Positions 35,801 through 46,535 of a stretch of 64,000 nucleotides of DNA are shown in pieces. The notes under the pieces were generated by a model, which was not told the DNA's origin, searched no databases, and saw nothing but the letters and a program-made list of their open reading frames with translations. The stretch covers positions 5,518,001 through 5,582,000 of the forward strand of contig JAQGEQ010000071.1 in the NCBI GenBank assembly GCA_034620365.1. The letters are read 5' to 3'. The position numbers were made by a program, and so were the translations under genes. The stretch comes from Pegea sp. RAD2-039. Lineage: Eukaryota > Chordata > Thaliacea > Salpida > Salpidae. Within the stretch, counting starts at the first letter, position 1. Every line of letters starts with the position of its first letter.

Positions 35801-36784
35801 ACAAGTTATTATAGAAGTATTTTCAAGGTAATATAGATAGCGCTGTAGTACATGGCATCTTCAATCACTAAGAATGTTTATACGATTATAAGTGGCCTAC
35901 AGGTGAATCTACTTTTTCGAACTATTTTAATTTATATAAATTACCAGGAATATCAAATGCATCAACATTTTAAGACAGCAATTTAATGTTACAACAAACC
36001 TGCATTTCTAAATCATCAATTTTTTTAAGCAAATCACTTATTTTTTTTAAAGTATCTTCTTTTTCCATGGCAAGGTAAAGGAAGCTCTGAAAATATAACA
36101 TAATTTTAATGAAATAGTTTTATTTGACAACATTTATTAGTTTTTTAGAGGTATTAATCATCATCTAAGTAGTAAGACAGTTGGTAAAGTCATTTTGATT
36201 GCAAAATATCAAGTTAAAGTCTTATAATAGAATCCAAGAAAAAGAATTTTAAACAAATTGAAGCTATAACATCGCCACTAAATCATTATAAACAGATAGA
36301 AAGTAACTATTAAAATAATTTCAGAGCAAAACAAAATATTTTATATGATAAATTATTTCTGTTTGTAGAAAATAATCTTTTAGATATGTAACTGACAACA
36401 AAATATATGTAAAATAAAGTTATAAAAAAAAAGTTATAAGTTTATTACTTCTTCATAAGTTTGAATTCGTGAATGAAGTTTACAAATTGCATCAAAACAC
36501 TCATCTATGAAATTCTCCTTTTTATTAACTGTTTTATTTCCCAAACTGTAAGATTCAATTACGCTTCTGATATTCCGTTTACCTAGAAATAAAATTAAAC
36601 TAAATACACATCAGAGCTAGTTTTAGAATACTAAAAATAAACGAAATTATCAAATTGAATTATCTTGAAATATTTTTAACTTGCATTGTCAAATACTAAA
36701 AACTTTATAATTACGTAAATCACTAGATATTCTTGAATTTCTAAGAGTTTCTAACTCTTCAAACAAATTATTCTTTGACATCAT
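32870..36784 (-). CDS. CCB gene D: coiled-coil protein with basic repeats (reference copy)
   Basis: Fifteen exons whose joined lengths total 1599 nt (532 residues plus stop). The start is the double ATG at 36779-36784, preceded by an in-frame TAA. Residues about 1-68 are helical and charged (NLFEELETLRNSRISSDL, FIDECFDAICKLHSRIQ). Residues about 69-240 look like a coiled coil. A linker with SP sites (KPDSPVKSVSTGKSAASP) follows, then a 234-codon exon (33521-34222) rich in Ser, Thr and Lys that ends in four KVGIK-type repeats, then NTSKAKKRKI, PRRSERVRN and ALLGIVLEYKF. The poly(A) signal is at 32806-32811. No catalytic motif, signal peptide or membrane segment is visible. The layout (N-terminal coiled coil, basic Ser/Pro-containing tail) recalls chromosome- or microtubule-binding proteins, but I found no diagnostic motif. 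Confidence 0.75.
33611..33730 (-). repeat. 30-nt coding minisatellite in CCB gene D
   Basis: Four 30-nt units encoding the KVGIK(R/Q)P basic repeat in the large exon; unit variants match gene C more closely than gene B. Confidence 0.85.
35408..35466 (+). mobile_element. Minimal LINE 3' tail, unit 3 copy
   Basis: Same fragment and position as 11781-11838, in the intron between exons 4 and 5 of CCB gene D. Confidence 0.7.
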
Positions 36785-38443
36785 GGATTAGCGTTTATAC
36801 CAAATCAAAACTAGTTGTAGTTTTTCTTCAATTTGAAACAAGTACAAAACTGATATGCTAGGATTACAAGTATAACAATAATGATAAAAAAAGCAAAATA
36901 ATTCGTAATACACCAATTTGTAATCACAAATAAAACTTTCAATAAAACTTTTATATTTATAATAAGGTACAATAAATATGTAAAAGCATATAGATATATA
37001 GTACTACTACTAAATTTATAATCAAGTATAACAAAGATCTATGGTAAACTTATTTTCAAAATTATATCAAGCATAATTTTCCTTATTTATTACTTTTAAG
37101 TTTAGTTCTACTTATTTCTAGTACTTTTAATGCATTCAACATGCCTTCTTCACATAGCGTCCAGTTTTTGAAAAAAGTCCGTTTTTGTTAAGCGACAGTT
37201 TATATACTCTCTTTGATTACTTTACCGGCGAGATGAAAAAATAATAATTATTTTCTCGAGTTAGCTACCGATAAATATTTAAACCTTTCAATAAATTTAA
37301 GCTCTAACCCAACTTCATCTGACTTCTACTCAACCTATAACATTTCTTAATGTTCTGTTGTCAAAAATTCGGGTATTTTCAAGCCATGTCACCTAATTGC
37401 TCAGAATTAGTTCTATCACTACATACGGATTTGTCAAAAATTTTAAGTTCATAAATATTTGGACACTGTTAAAACTTTTTGTTACCACATTCGTTATTTC
37501 TAAATGAGAGGTTAACTTTTTTGTAGAAACTTCTCACCTTAAAAAATATCTTTAGAGATTTAAATCTATTTCAAGGTCATGTATTTTAACTCGGAAAGAT
37601 TTTTTTTAATCTTTTATACTTTTATTTTCTTATATAAAAACCATTTATCAAAGTTTAATATATACACTATATATATCCTGACAATAATGACGTATTGTCT
37701 ACGATATTATATTATTTCTTGAAATTATATATGATTTCTCTAATCATAACTATTAAACATATTATTTAGAGATTGTAGTCTTTCAAGTGTTTTCAGAGGT
37801 TTGTCGCTTAAAGTTAATCCAAAAAATAACTTTCACAATACCCAATGGGCTAATTACTTTATTAATATAAATTTCGACGGTTTAATAATTAGCTTAAAGT
37901 CGAGACAAATATCGACATGCTCAAGGTTAACTGATAATATGTAAGCGAATTGTTACTAGTAAATATGATCAAAATGTAGCTCAGACAGGTATCTTTACCT
38001 AAAGACTCTTAACATAACAAAAATAGGTCTTAACAATAGTCTTCAGAACTTATCAAATACTTCTTTTGATGGTTGAACTGCAGTTATTTTATTTGAAACC
38101 ATCTACAGTACTTAATTTGTCATTTACAAACATATTTTGGTCATGAACTTGGATTACAATTGCTTTTACTTTTATTCACAGATATTTTCTAAAGTGAAAT
38201 ATATAAGAACTAAACAAATTTTCAGTTTATTCATTTTCTTTGATGTTGGTTGTTCTTCTATACCCTTTTTTTTATTTACACCTCTTGAACACAATCAACT
38301 TAGTCGTTTTCGGTCGAAGCAGGCCATCATTTTTATAATACTTTTTTTACCTCTTTTTGTGAAAAATCAAAACAAAAAACATATGCTTGGATAAATTTTG
38401 TTTATATATTTATAGTTTTATCTCAAAATAAAAGAATTTATAA

Positions 38444-41400
38444 ATGTCGTTTTTAAATAAACTTCCTGGCTCTGGCATTGATGTAAGAAGGCAGATAAGA
38501 TCAGGAGAATTAAAAGGAAGAACAACAAAAACTTTTTGTCCAGGTTTTTTTTGATATTTAATTTAATAAAAATAAGTTTAACTTATAAAACTAGTTACTG
38601 ATGAAAATTACAAGATTAAGTTTAAGGTTTTTATCATAATATTTCTGATAAACTTTTAGAAGCTAAACTACTTTATTATATTAAGATTTTTGTATTTTAG
38701 AATTTCATTAAAATGTACTTTATTTGAAAGTATTTTTCTTAATTAGTAATAAATTCAATACAAACTGATAAATTATTATTATAATAATTATATAATTTAT
38801 ATTATAACTAAATTTTTGTTTTAATTTTTTTCAATAAGAAAGTTTATCCTTATATTATATAATAAGTACATATTACAGTTGTTAAAATAAAAATTGTATA
38901 TAGCTTGTATCTATAATGATAAGTTGATATTTTAAAATAATAATCATAATAAATATAAACTTTAATTGGTGTCTTTATGAAAGTTTTAAGTTTTATAAGC
39001 TCATAGAAGTTTTAACTAAGGCCTTATCATTGATTTTGATAATAGATATTTATGTCAGTTATTATGCAAAATAGTAAAAATAATAGTTGCAATTAGTTGA
39101 TACAAAAGCAAAATACATAAATTGAAAATATTTGAAAGAATTAAGTGATTCATTTATAAGAAATTTATTGCACTTATATAAAATATTTATAAAAGTTTGT
39201 CAAATATATTTTCATTTTATATTTAACATTTCAGGATATAAACAAGCAAATCTTGCTGTTATAGCAAACAAATATGCAAATGACTTTATCAAGTTTGTAC
39301 ATGCAAACTCTGGGGCTTTACCTTTATTATATAGTAGTGGGGCTGGTGAATATCATGCCCCTTCCTTAAGTAAAGACTCTGATTATAGGACAGACCTTCC
39401 ATCTTACTTGATGATCTCTAATGGATCTGTTTGTTCTGAGTTATCTGATCTTACAGGTTGTTTTTAATGAAGATGACCAGAAAATAGATATTAGTTTGTT
39501 ATAGGTCAACAATTAGATGATTTTGTTTGTTTTTATATTGGATGTAGTTTTTCTTTTAATAAAATACTTATTGATCATGGATTATTACCTAAAGTTGAAG
39601 AACACTTGGATGAAAATGTTGCTATGTTTCGAACTAACATTAAAAATTATCAGAGTGAATACTTTGGTGGTGAAATGGTTGTCAGCATGAGGGCTATAAA
39701 AAAACAAAATCTTTCTCTTGTCACCCAATTAACTTTCTCACTTGGTGATGTACATGGTGCCCCTATACATTATGGAAATCCAAGTAATATTAGCAACTAA
39801 TTAATTGTTTTGTGATTAGGTGTTTGTTTTTCAAAGTATTATAAAAATCTCCTTTTTGATCTAGAAATATATAGAGATGTATAAATATATTCAAATATTT
39901 TTTATGTATGTTCTTAAATTATTTATCAAATTTATTTATTTTACACATGGCTTTAGATAATAAGTAAATTTAAGTTTTTATTTTTAGACTTTGCTACAAA
40001 TACTTATTTTTTTTAGTGAACCAAAATCAAGTGAACTAAATCAAATTAAATTCTTTTTTTATAGAACTAATTGGTATAAGCGATTTAACAACCCCAAGTT
40101 TTGGGGTTTTAACTAAAGTCCGTGAAGATGAAGTCCCAGTGTTTTGGTGTTGTGGAGTTACTGCTGTAGAAGCAATCAAGGCAGCAAAACTTCCTTTGTG
40201 TTTCACTCATTCACCAGGATGTATGTTCATCACTGATATAAAACAATCTGATGTAGTTCTATCTGGTAACCCATGTACTGTTATTGAATATAAACACGAT
40301 TTGTATGGAGTACTTTCAACTAGCAAGTTAGCTGTCCTTAAAAAACTATCTGATATTGCTGGAGAAGATTTAGGAAACCGTGGAATAAGTGAATTAAGAG
40401 TAGCTGGTGATTTCGAAAAAGCAAGTATTGCTTTATCATATTCTTCATCAGTTGCTATAACAACTGGTTTTCCTGTTAATAAAGGTCCTCTAGATGAAAC
40501 AGATGGATTACCAGGTACATATTAGCTAGTGAATCTACTTGCTAAATAGTTATAAGGTTCAATAAAAGGTTCTTCAGTTTATCTAATATAATTTTAAATG
40601 ATTGTCTAACGAACTAAGTTTTTAAAGTTTTATGAAATATCAGTAAGCTTAAAATGATTTTCAAATATTTAGGAGCAATTAGTCTTTGTTGTATGCTTAC
40701 TGCTCTTGGAAAATCTGTAACACTTATAAGTGATGAACACAATTTCCTTTTATACTCTGAAATCATTTCGGAATGTTATAAGTTAAAATTGATGAGAGCA
40801 AAAGTCGAAGTTGTGTCTGCTAAATCAGCATCTTTAAAAGCTAGCAACTTTGATGTAATACTGGCTACTGAAAGAGCAGGAAGGTCTTCAGATGGAAAAT
40901 ACTATTCAATGAAAGGCCGTGACGTCTCAGATCACGTTTGCTCCGAAGTAGATGACTTCTTTCTTGAAGGATTTAGAAGTAAAGATGTCGTCACGATAGG
41001 AATAGGTGATGGGGGTAATGAGGTAGGAATGGGAAAAGTTGAAAATGTGATTAAAAATCTTGGAATGAATCCGTCAACCACCAAGTCTGATCTACTTATC
41101 ACTTGTGGTATAGATTTCTATTTTGTGGTCTAAAAAGTTTTTATATCTAATAAACATTTACACGTTTCTTAAATTTAAAACTTGTTTAACATTTTGATGA
41201 TTTATTTTTTAGGTGTTTCTAATTGGGGTTGTTATGCATTAGCATTTTCTTTGTATCTGCTTCTTACCTGTCAGTATCATGAACGTCATTTGAGAAGAGC
41301 TGTTGGTTTTCCAGTTTCTATAGGATCAGATGTAGAAGAAAACGTTCCTTCAGTTCAACGTGTAAACTTTTTCATTCTTTCATATTATTTTCACAAAAAA

Positions 41401-41622
41401 ATTTATTAAGTTAGCAAAAAAAAAATCCTTTAAGATATAAAAATCAGTTTGGTTGATTATAAATTTGTTGTTTAGGAAAAAACAATCTTATCAATCGTCG
41501 AATCTTTTGGGGTACGCGATGGAATCTCGCCCCAACAACTTATGTCAGTTGATGGAATGCTTTTTGATAATGAACATACAGATATTTTATTGCGAATGAA
41601 AGATTGTTTGTTAGATAAATAA
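38444..41622 (+). CDS. DGLUCY: D-glutamate cyclase, complete copy
   Basis: Seven exons (38444-38543, 39235-39456, 39505-39783, 40065-40514, 40673-41107, 41213-41361, 41476-41622) join in phase to 593 residues, close to the human length of about 616. The first half is DUF1445 ([55 protein letters not shown]). The second half is DUF4392 with [14 protein letters not shown] near residue 461 and [11 protein letters not shown]. The known family enzyme converts D-glutamate to 5-oxo-D-proline in mitochondria. No obvious presequence is visible at this start. All splice sites are consensus and no stop or frameshift is seen, so this is the only DGLUCY copy likely to work. A poly(A) signal AATAAA lies at 41773-41778. 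The gene meets POLR2J tail to tail. Confidence 0.93.
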
Positions 41623-41772
41623 GTTCTCTTTATATTATTTGTTTACTTTCGTGCAATTATGTTATTTAGCAAGTTATGCAATAATTGTATCTTTGTTTAA
41701 TTTCAATGCCAGCTTTCATCTTTGTGTTGCAATACTTATTTATATTTTTCATGATTTGCTCTTTACTGTAAT

Positions 41773-41778
41773 AATAAA
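41773..41778 (+). terminator. Candidate poly(A) signal of DGLUCY
   Basis: AATAAA, 151 nt after the DGLUCY stop codon and before the convergent POLR2J stop at 42128. Confidence 0.5.
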
Positions 41779-42127
41779 ATATCTAAATTGTTTTCGTCAA
41801 ATTTAAATGTTAATTTTGAAGCTTTGTTCTTTGTGGGTTTTTTGGAAGAAGCAAAGATTATTGAAACAAACCTTTACAGAAAATCTAGAAGTAACCCTGA
41901 TCACTGGCATCTAAATTGAACACTTCGACAGTTCAGTTACTCTTCACTGTAATCAACTTCTATACGGTTGTCAAAATCTTTGAATAATTTAAATTAAATT
42001 CTTTTATGTATTCTATTTGAACTGTTAAAAAAGTAAATTTTTGCTTTCGTTGTAAAACAAGAATTTTATTATACAAAAACCAGACTACATTGCTAAATCA
42101 TAGAAAGAAAACTACAAAAAAATTTTT

Positions 42128-43266
42128 TTATTCAATCCCTTGCTGCTTGTCTCTTATAGCAACTTTGAATCGCTCTTCAAGAAGAGAGACTTCGCTTATA
42201 AGATCAGTGATTGCATGAGCAAATGCATCTTGTGGCTTGTAACCATCAACAGTTTGAACTCTCAACACGAAGTTGTGTTCGAGGGGATGAGCGATTTTAT
42301 AGCCAGCAAAAAGAACTTTAGGATCTTTCAAAAGTTGCCTGTTTAAAATAAAATATATTTATAATTAATATATTTATAAATAAATATTAATAATTTATAT
42401 TACTTAAACTGAAGCTATTAGCCACAAGCTAAAGAATATCTTCTGAAGCTTTAAACTGTTCCTTTAACTTGTGGTTGGTTAGGAAGAAGCAAAAGATAAA
42501 GGAGTAAACTCAGAAAAAGTCACTGAGTGGTTTCAACTAGAGTAGGGGTAGTTCAACTCATGCAGTTATCCACTATAATTACATTTGCTAGAAGGAAGTT
42601 TGTCAACATCTTTTTATCTATCGCTTCAGACTATGAGGCTCAGTTGTATAAGCACCATCAAATCGAGGAGTTTATTAGATTAACTTTTTTCTTTAGTTTT
42701 AAGCTAAATGCATTATTAAGGTTACAATTGATTTACCAAAGTAAAAGCAAAATTCAGATCGAAACAAGTTTAGATAAATTAAGTTTATTAAATTGTGTGT
42801 CTTAAACACCAAGCAGAAATACGAGGTAAAGTTGAAAAAGCTCTTACAACTGAGGCAGTTAATCTGTTTATAAATAAAATTGTAGAAGCCACATATGGTA
42901 CCACAATTTATATATTCTAAACCTTTATCACATTACTAGATAGTCAAATATGATTAGTTGTTAAATTTAGAAACAAAATAATCCAAAAATTTTATACATA
43001 CGCCCTGAGAATATTTCCTAATGTATGATCTTCCTTATTAACCTTAAAGTGAGCTGCATTTGGAACTTTTGTATCTTTAGTGATGATGATCCTGTATAAA
43101 AAAAAAATTGATATAAAAAAGATCCTTATTGTTTATAGTAAATATACTTATGAGTATCTAATTTAAAAAATCATTTTAAATCTATTTTGAACAAGTTGAT
43201 GTTTTGATCTTACTTTTTTTCTCCATCATATAACAAAAATGATTCAAAAGCAGGTGGAGCATTCAT
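42128..43266 (-). CDS. POLR2J: RNA polymerase II subunit RPB11
   Basis: Three minus-strand exons (43214-43266, 43002-43091, 42128-42338) join in phase to 117 residues, the usual RPB11 length. The start [12 protein letters not shown], the middle [21 protein letters not shown] and the end [33 protein letters not shown] are close to animal RPB11. RPB11 pairs with RPB3 in the assembly platform of RNA polymerase II in the nucleus; the dimerisation fold starts at the HTLGN motif, which is conserved. The stop overlaps an AATAAA (GAATAAAA). The second intron (42339-43001) contains coding-like debris. Single copy here; it lies just outside the array. Confidence 0.96.
42470..42905 (+). other. Coding-like debris in POLR2J intron 2
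   Basis: Short plus-strand stretches read like protein ([20 protein letters not shown] near 42484, [18 protein letters not shown] near 42630, and [19 protein letters not shown] near 42812) but lie in different frames with stops between them. I cannot name the source; it could be a decayed gene or transposon. Confidence 0.25.
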
Positions 43267-44157
43267 TGTAACTAGTTCACAATTAAAATTAAACAACTGA
43301 AATAATATAAATAAAATTATTTTCAATAAATGTAATTATAAAAAGTTATAGAAAACATTTTTATGACAATTTTAAATCACATTTTTCAAAATCATTTATT
43401 TGATTTCAGATGAATTATATTAAAAAGACTAAATATAATTTTTAGAAAATATAAACATCAAATATATGTCTAATATTGAGTTTTGATTTACTAGTTATCA
43501 CTTTAAAGTAACTTTAATATTAAATTTTAAACCTATTTATTTGTTAATAAAGTTATTCAGAATTAACAAATAGAAGCTGATAACCATTAAGACATTTTCA
43601 ATTTCAACAGTTTGATTCTAATTCACTGAACCGGAAAACTAAGAAAAGTAATTTATAAAATAACAGTTATGTTATTATTATTATATATTTATAAAATAAT
43701 TTATAAAATTAAAATAATTGTAAGTTTATGAAAAATATAATCCATCAAAATAAGGTAGAAAGTAATAGAAGTAATAAGTTTTAACTTTAGTTACAACATT
43801 ATATTCAATAACATTCAAATAAAAAAATAAGAAATATTATATCTAGAAAATATAAATTCTCTCCATTAGCATCAATCAATTTTAAACCTATAAACGAATT
43901 CTATAAATCAAACATAGTAGCACAAAAATTAAAAACTTTTATGTTCGACATTTACAGAGTACAGTAAACTTTTCAAAAAAACTTCACAACTAGAGTTTTA
44001 TTATAAACAGTACAAAACACAATTTGATACATATAGTAAAATTGATACACTGTAAAATTTCATCGTGCCCTATTGAAGGTAATTATTTTTTCCGACACAA
44101 TATTAACCAATTTTCCCCTAAGGCTGCAAGTTTAAGGAGATAATGTTTTATAGTTTG
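43267..44157. other. POLR2J upstream region, AT-rich, no gene seen
   Basis: About 0.9 kb with simple AT-rich tracts (for example the ttattatta run near 43674) and no open frame of note. It must contain the POLR2J promoter on the minus strand. No TATA element stands out against the AT-rich background. Confidence 0.5.
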
Positions 44158-44410
44158 TAAATGTTATTTATTTATTACAATAAATGCGAAGAAGGGTACC
44201 TGAAGAGAGCACCTCTAGCTAACACACATTCTCACAAATAAAATATAACATCTATTTAGTCAAAAATATAGAAAGCAAAAGATGTAACATATGGCATTTC
44301 GATAGTTCTCAAATCATATAACCGTGAACAATTACATAAAATTATAGTAATATCTAAAAAAATAAAAAAAATAAAAGCAAAAATTCACAGTTTAGAAATG
44401 GCAGTGTTGG
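44158..44410 (-). mobile_element. LINE 3' end, 5'-truncated, minus strand
   Basis: On the minus strand this reads ccatttctaaactgtgaatt, the end of the LINE reverse transcriptase frame, then the LINE 3' untranslated part (gtgagaatgtgtgttagc, gaggtgctctcttcaggtac) and a taataaataaataa tail. It matches 21950-22130. About 250 nt, so only the last few codons of the ORF remain. Confidence 0.85.
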
Positions 44411-44599
44411 AATGTATGAATTTATGTTATAAAACCTATACAGTATCAACTTTGTGTATTGTTGATAATAACTCTGTAAGAGAACTTTAATATGCACGCC
44501 AATATGATATAATCTGCTAACGTTTCTTCAACCCTATTTTGGGATAATGGCTCTGCGAGAAATTGGCGAAAAGTCTTCTGAAATAAACTTTTCTTTGAG

Positions 44600-45960
44600 A
44601 AGCCGTGTAACTACTTACTAACGTCTTTATACTGGGTCTCGCTGTATCAAGTTTTTTCCCATTTACTGATCGTCTCTAGAATGTATGTTCAATCCTTTCT
44701 AGTATATCGCCTAGATTTAGTGGCAAACAGCCTTTAACTAGGTCTAAGGCTTTGAAAAAATAAGGATGTGCCAACTTTAGCTTTGGTCACAGCACACATT
44801 TGCTTAGCATCTACTACTAAGTTCTCTTGTAGACCTCTTAACTCAAACACTATCTTATTATGACTTCTTAAGAAATCACTTCCCAGTAACACCTCTACAC
44901 AGCGGTTCTCCATGACAACAGCTTTACATTTCTATATTGTTTCTTTAAAAGCTGGAGGCCAACTCTATTAAATTTATTTATCGCACGTCCTACGACTGAG
45001 CCAGATGACTGAGCCATTTCCACATTAAACTGAAATTTTGTAAATACTTAATTTCTGAGCAGCTCTTCGACTTATAAAGATTTAGAGAATTAATAAAAGC
45101 CTTGAACACCTAACCCGGTTAAGTATATTTATCATCGCATACTTCAATTTGTTGAAAATCAAATAAGCCTCAGTACTTCATACCCTTAGCTAGTCACCAC
45201 GATTGTCTCATTCTTTGTTTACCTGACTGTTTCTTAGAACTTTTCTGAAGATGAGAGACTTGAGTATAGTGTCCATTTTCTAACATTTAGAGCTACTTGG
45301 TCCGGCTCGATATCTTTTTTAACCATGAGGTTTGCTACCTCCACATTTTAAACAAACTTCCTTCATGAGCGTAACTGTATGTCTTCATCTTTGATCTCAA
45401 CTGAATTTACCGATTCTTCTGCAGCTTCGACCGATATGCTGGCACCGAAATATTGGTTGATCTGCCGGGTTTCCTTATGTGTATCCACTTGATTAAAGGC
45501 TTCCTCAAATGTTAAAGTTTAGCTCTAACAACCGTTGCCTTGTTTTTGATGAGTATAACCAATCTATTAAAGAATCTCTGATGATAATATTCCTGTGTTG
45601 TCCTACCATGGCATTCTTGCAGTCCTTTGCTAAGTGTGCCAAAGTGCATCGAAAGTCTTCTGTAGACTGACTTGACTTCTACTTCTCTGTTAGTAGTAGA
45701 TGACGCGCAAAACTTTCATTTGGCTTCTTTATATACAACCGTTCAAGTGCCGCTTCAGCTTCTAGATAAGTCTGACAGCTTTCAAAGTACTGATACACAT
45801 CTTGTGTCTTCTAGGAAGTTCGAGAAAGTTTTCTAAAAACGATTTGTTCGCTTCTGATGGACTATTCGGGTCTATAAACAGCAGGCTTAAATAATTCATC
45901 CATTTTATATAGATTTTAACTTGTAAAATAACCTTTTATCAGTATATACTTTGTATAGAA
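44600..45960 (-). mobile_element. Decayed Ty3/gypsy-like gag-protease relic
   Basis: Minus-strand fragments in several frames resemble a gypsy-type retrotransposon: a Gag part (near 45560-45800) with TYLEAEAALERLY and NIIIRDSLID, a broken zinc knuckle (CLKCGGSKPH near 45340, then NGHYTQV near 45270), and a protease end VLLGSDFLRSHNKIVFELRG near 44830-44905. Stops and frameshifts separate the pieces, so it is dead. I did not find reverse transcriptase, integrase or paired LTRs. Low-confidence family placement, based on order gag then knuckle then LGSDFL. Confidence 0.55.
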
Positions 45961-46194
45961 AAAACTTCTTAACCAACATTGAACTTTTATTGCGCTTAAT
46001 AACAAATCAAAAAAACTGGCAGCCATAAACAATCCATCAAACCGTAGACCACTTAGAAAAAGCGATAAGTAAGTACTAACGCATAAAAGTATATCTTAAA
46101 ATGAAAATTCTTAAATCTATTTCCGTAAGCGATAAAATCATTTTCAGTATACAGTTTATATATCTTTCATCTTCGTAGTGAAGCGGTTGCTATA

Positions 46195-46210
46195 CCCACC
46201 CCCTCCCCCC
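46195..46210. other. C-rich run, possible G-quadruplex on the minus strand
   Basis: cccaccccctcccccc stands out in an AT-rich window. The minus strand has G runs of 6, 5 and 3, which could make a quadruplex if the longest run is split. It lies between the gypsy-like relic and the second LINE; a role as a retroelement polypurine tract is possible but unsupported. Confidence 0.5.
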
Positions 46211-46535
46211 ATACCTACCAAGCGTTAGTGGAAACACTTCTAGGAAATGCAAAACTCCGAATTTGAAGCCAAATTGTGTTGAACCTTATCAAATTTTTTC
46301 TGACTCTATATTGACAAGTTTTATACTAAAGCTGCGAGTATACAAAGATGGTTTACAGGTTGTGAGTATTATGTTTCAAATTAAAAAACCTATCTGCTTT
46401 TTATAACATCATAATATCTGGCAAGTTTTTACTCGTTTAAGTTTATTCACTAATACTTTAAAACAATTTATCGTTTTTACACAAGCTAAATAATTGGTAC
46501 AAAAAGCATCAAACTAAAGTTCTTCAATATATGTA

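Larger units (their letters stand above)
1..40453. repeat. Head-to-tail tandem array of ~10.6-13 kb gene-containing units
   Basis: The same order of sequence recurs at about 1, 12453, 25441 and 36080, each unit starting at the motif ggaagctctg, with only scattered differences visible. Unit lengths are about 12.4, 13.0 and 10.6 kb; unit 1 is longer through an internal 1.55-kb duplication and unit 2 through a 2.4-kb LINE. Unit 4 stays homologous only up to 40453, inside DGLUCY exon 4, and then continues as the intact gene and single-copy DNA. The array runs off the left edge. Unit 2 lacks about 90 nt just after the kinase stop that units 1 and 3 keep (5513-5600 and 30713-30800). Assembly artefact is unlikely because units differ by specific indels, junctions and insertions. 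Confidence 0.95.
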
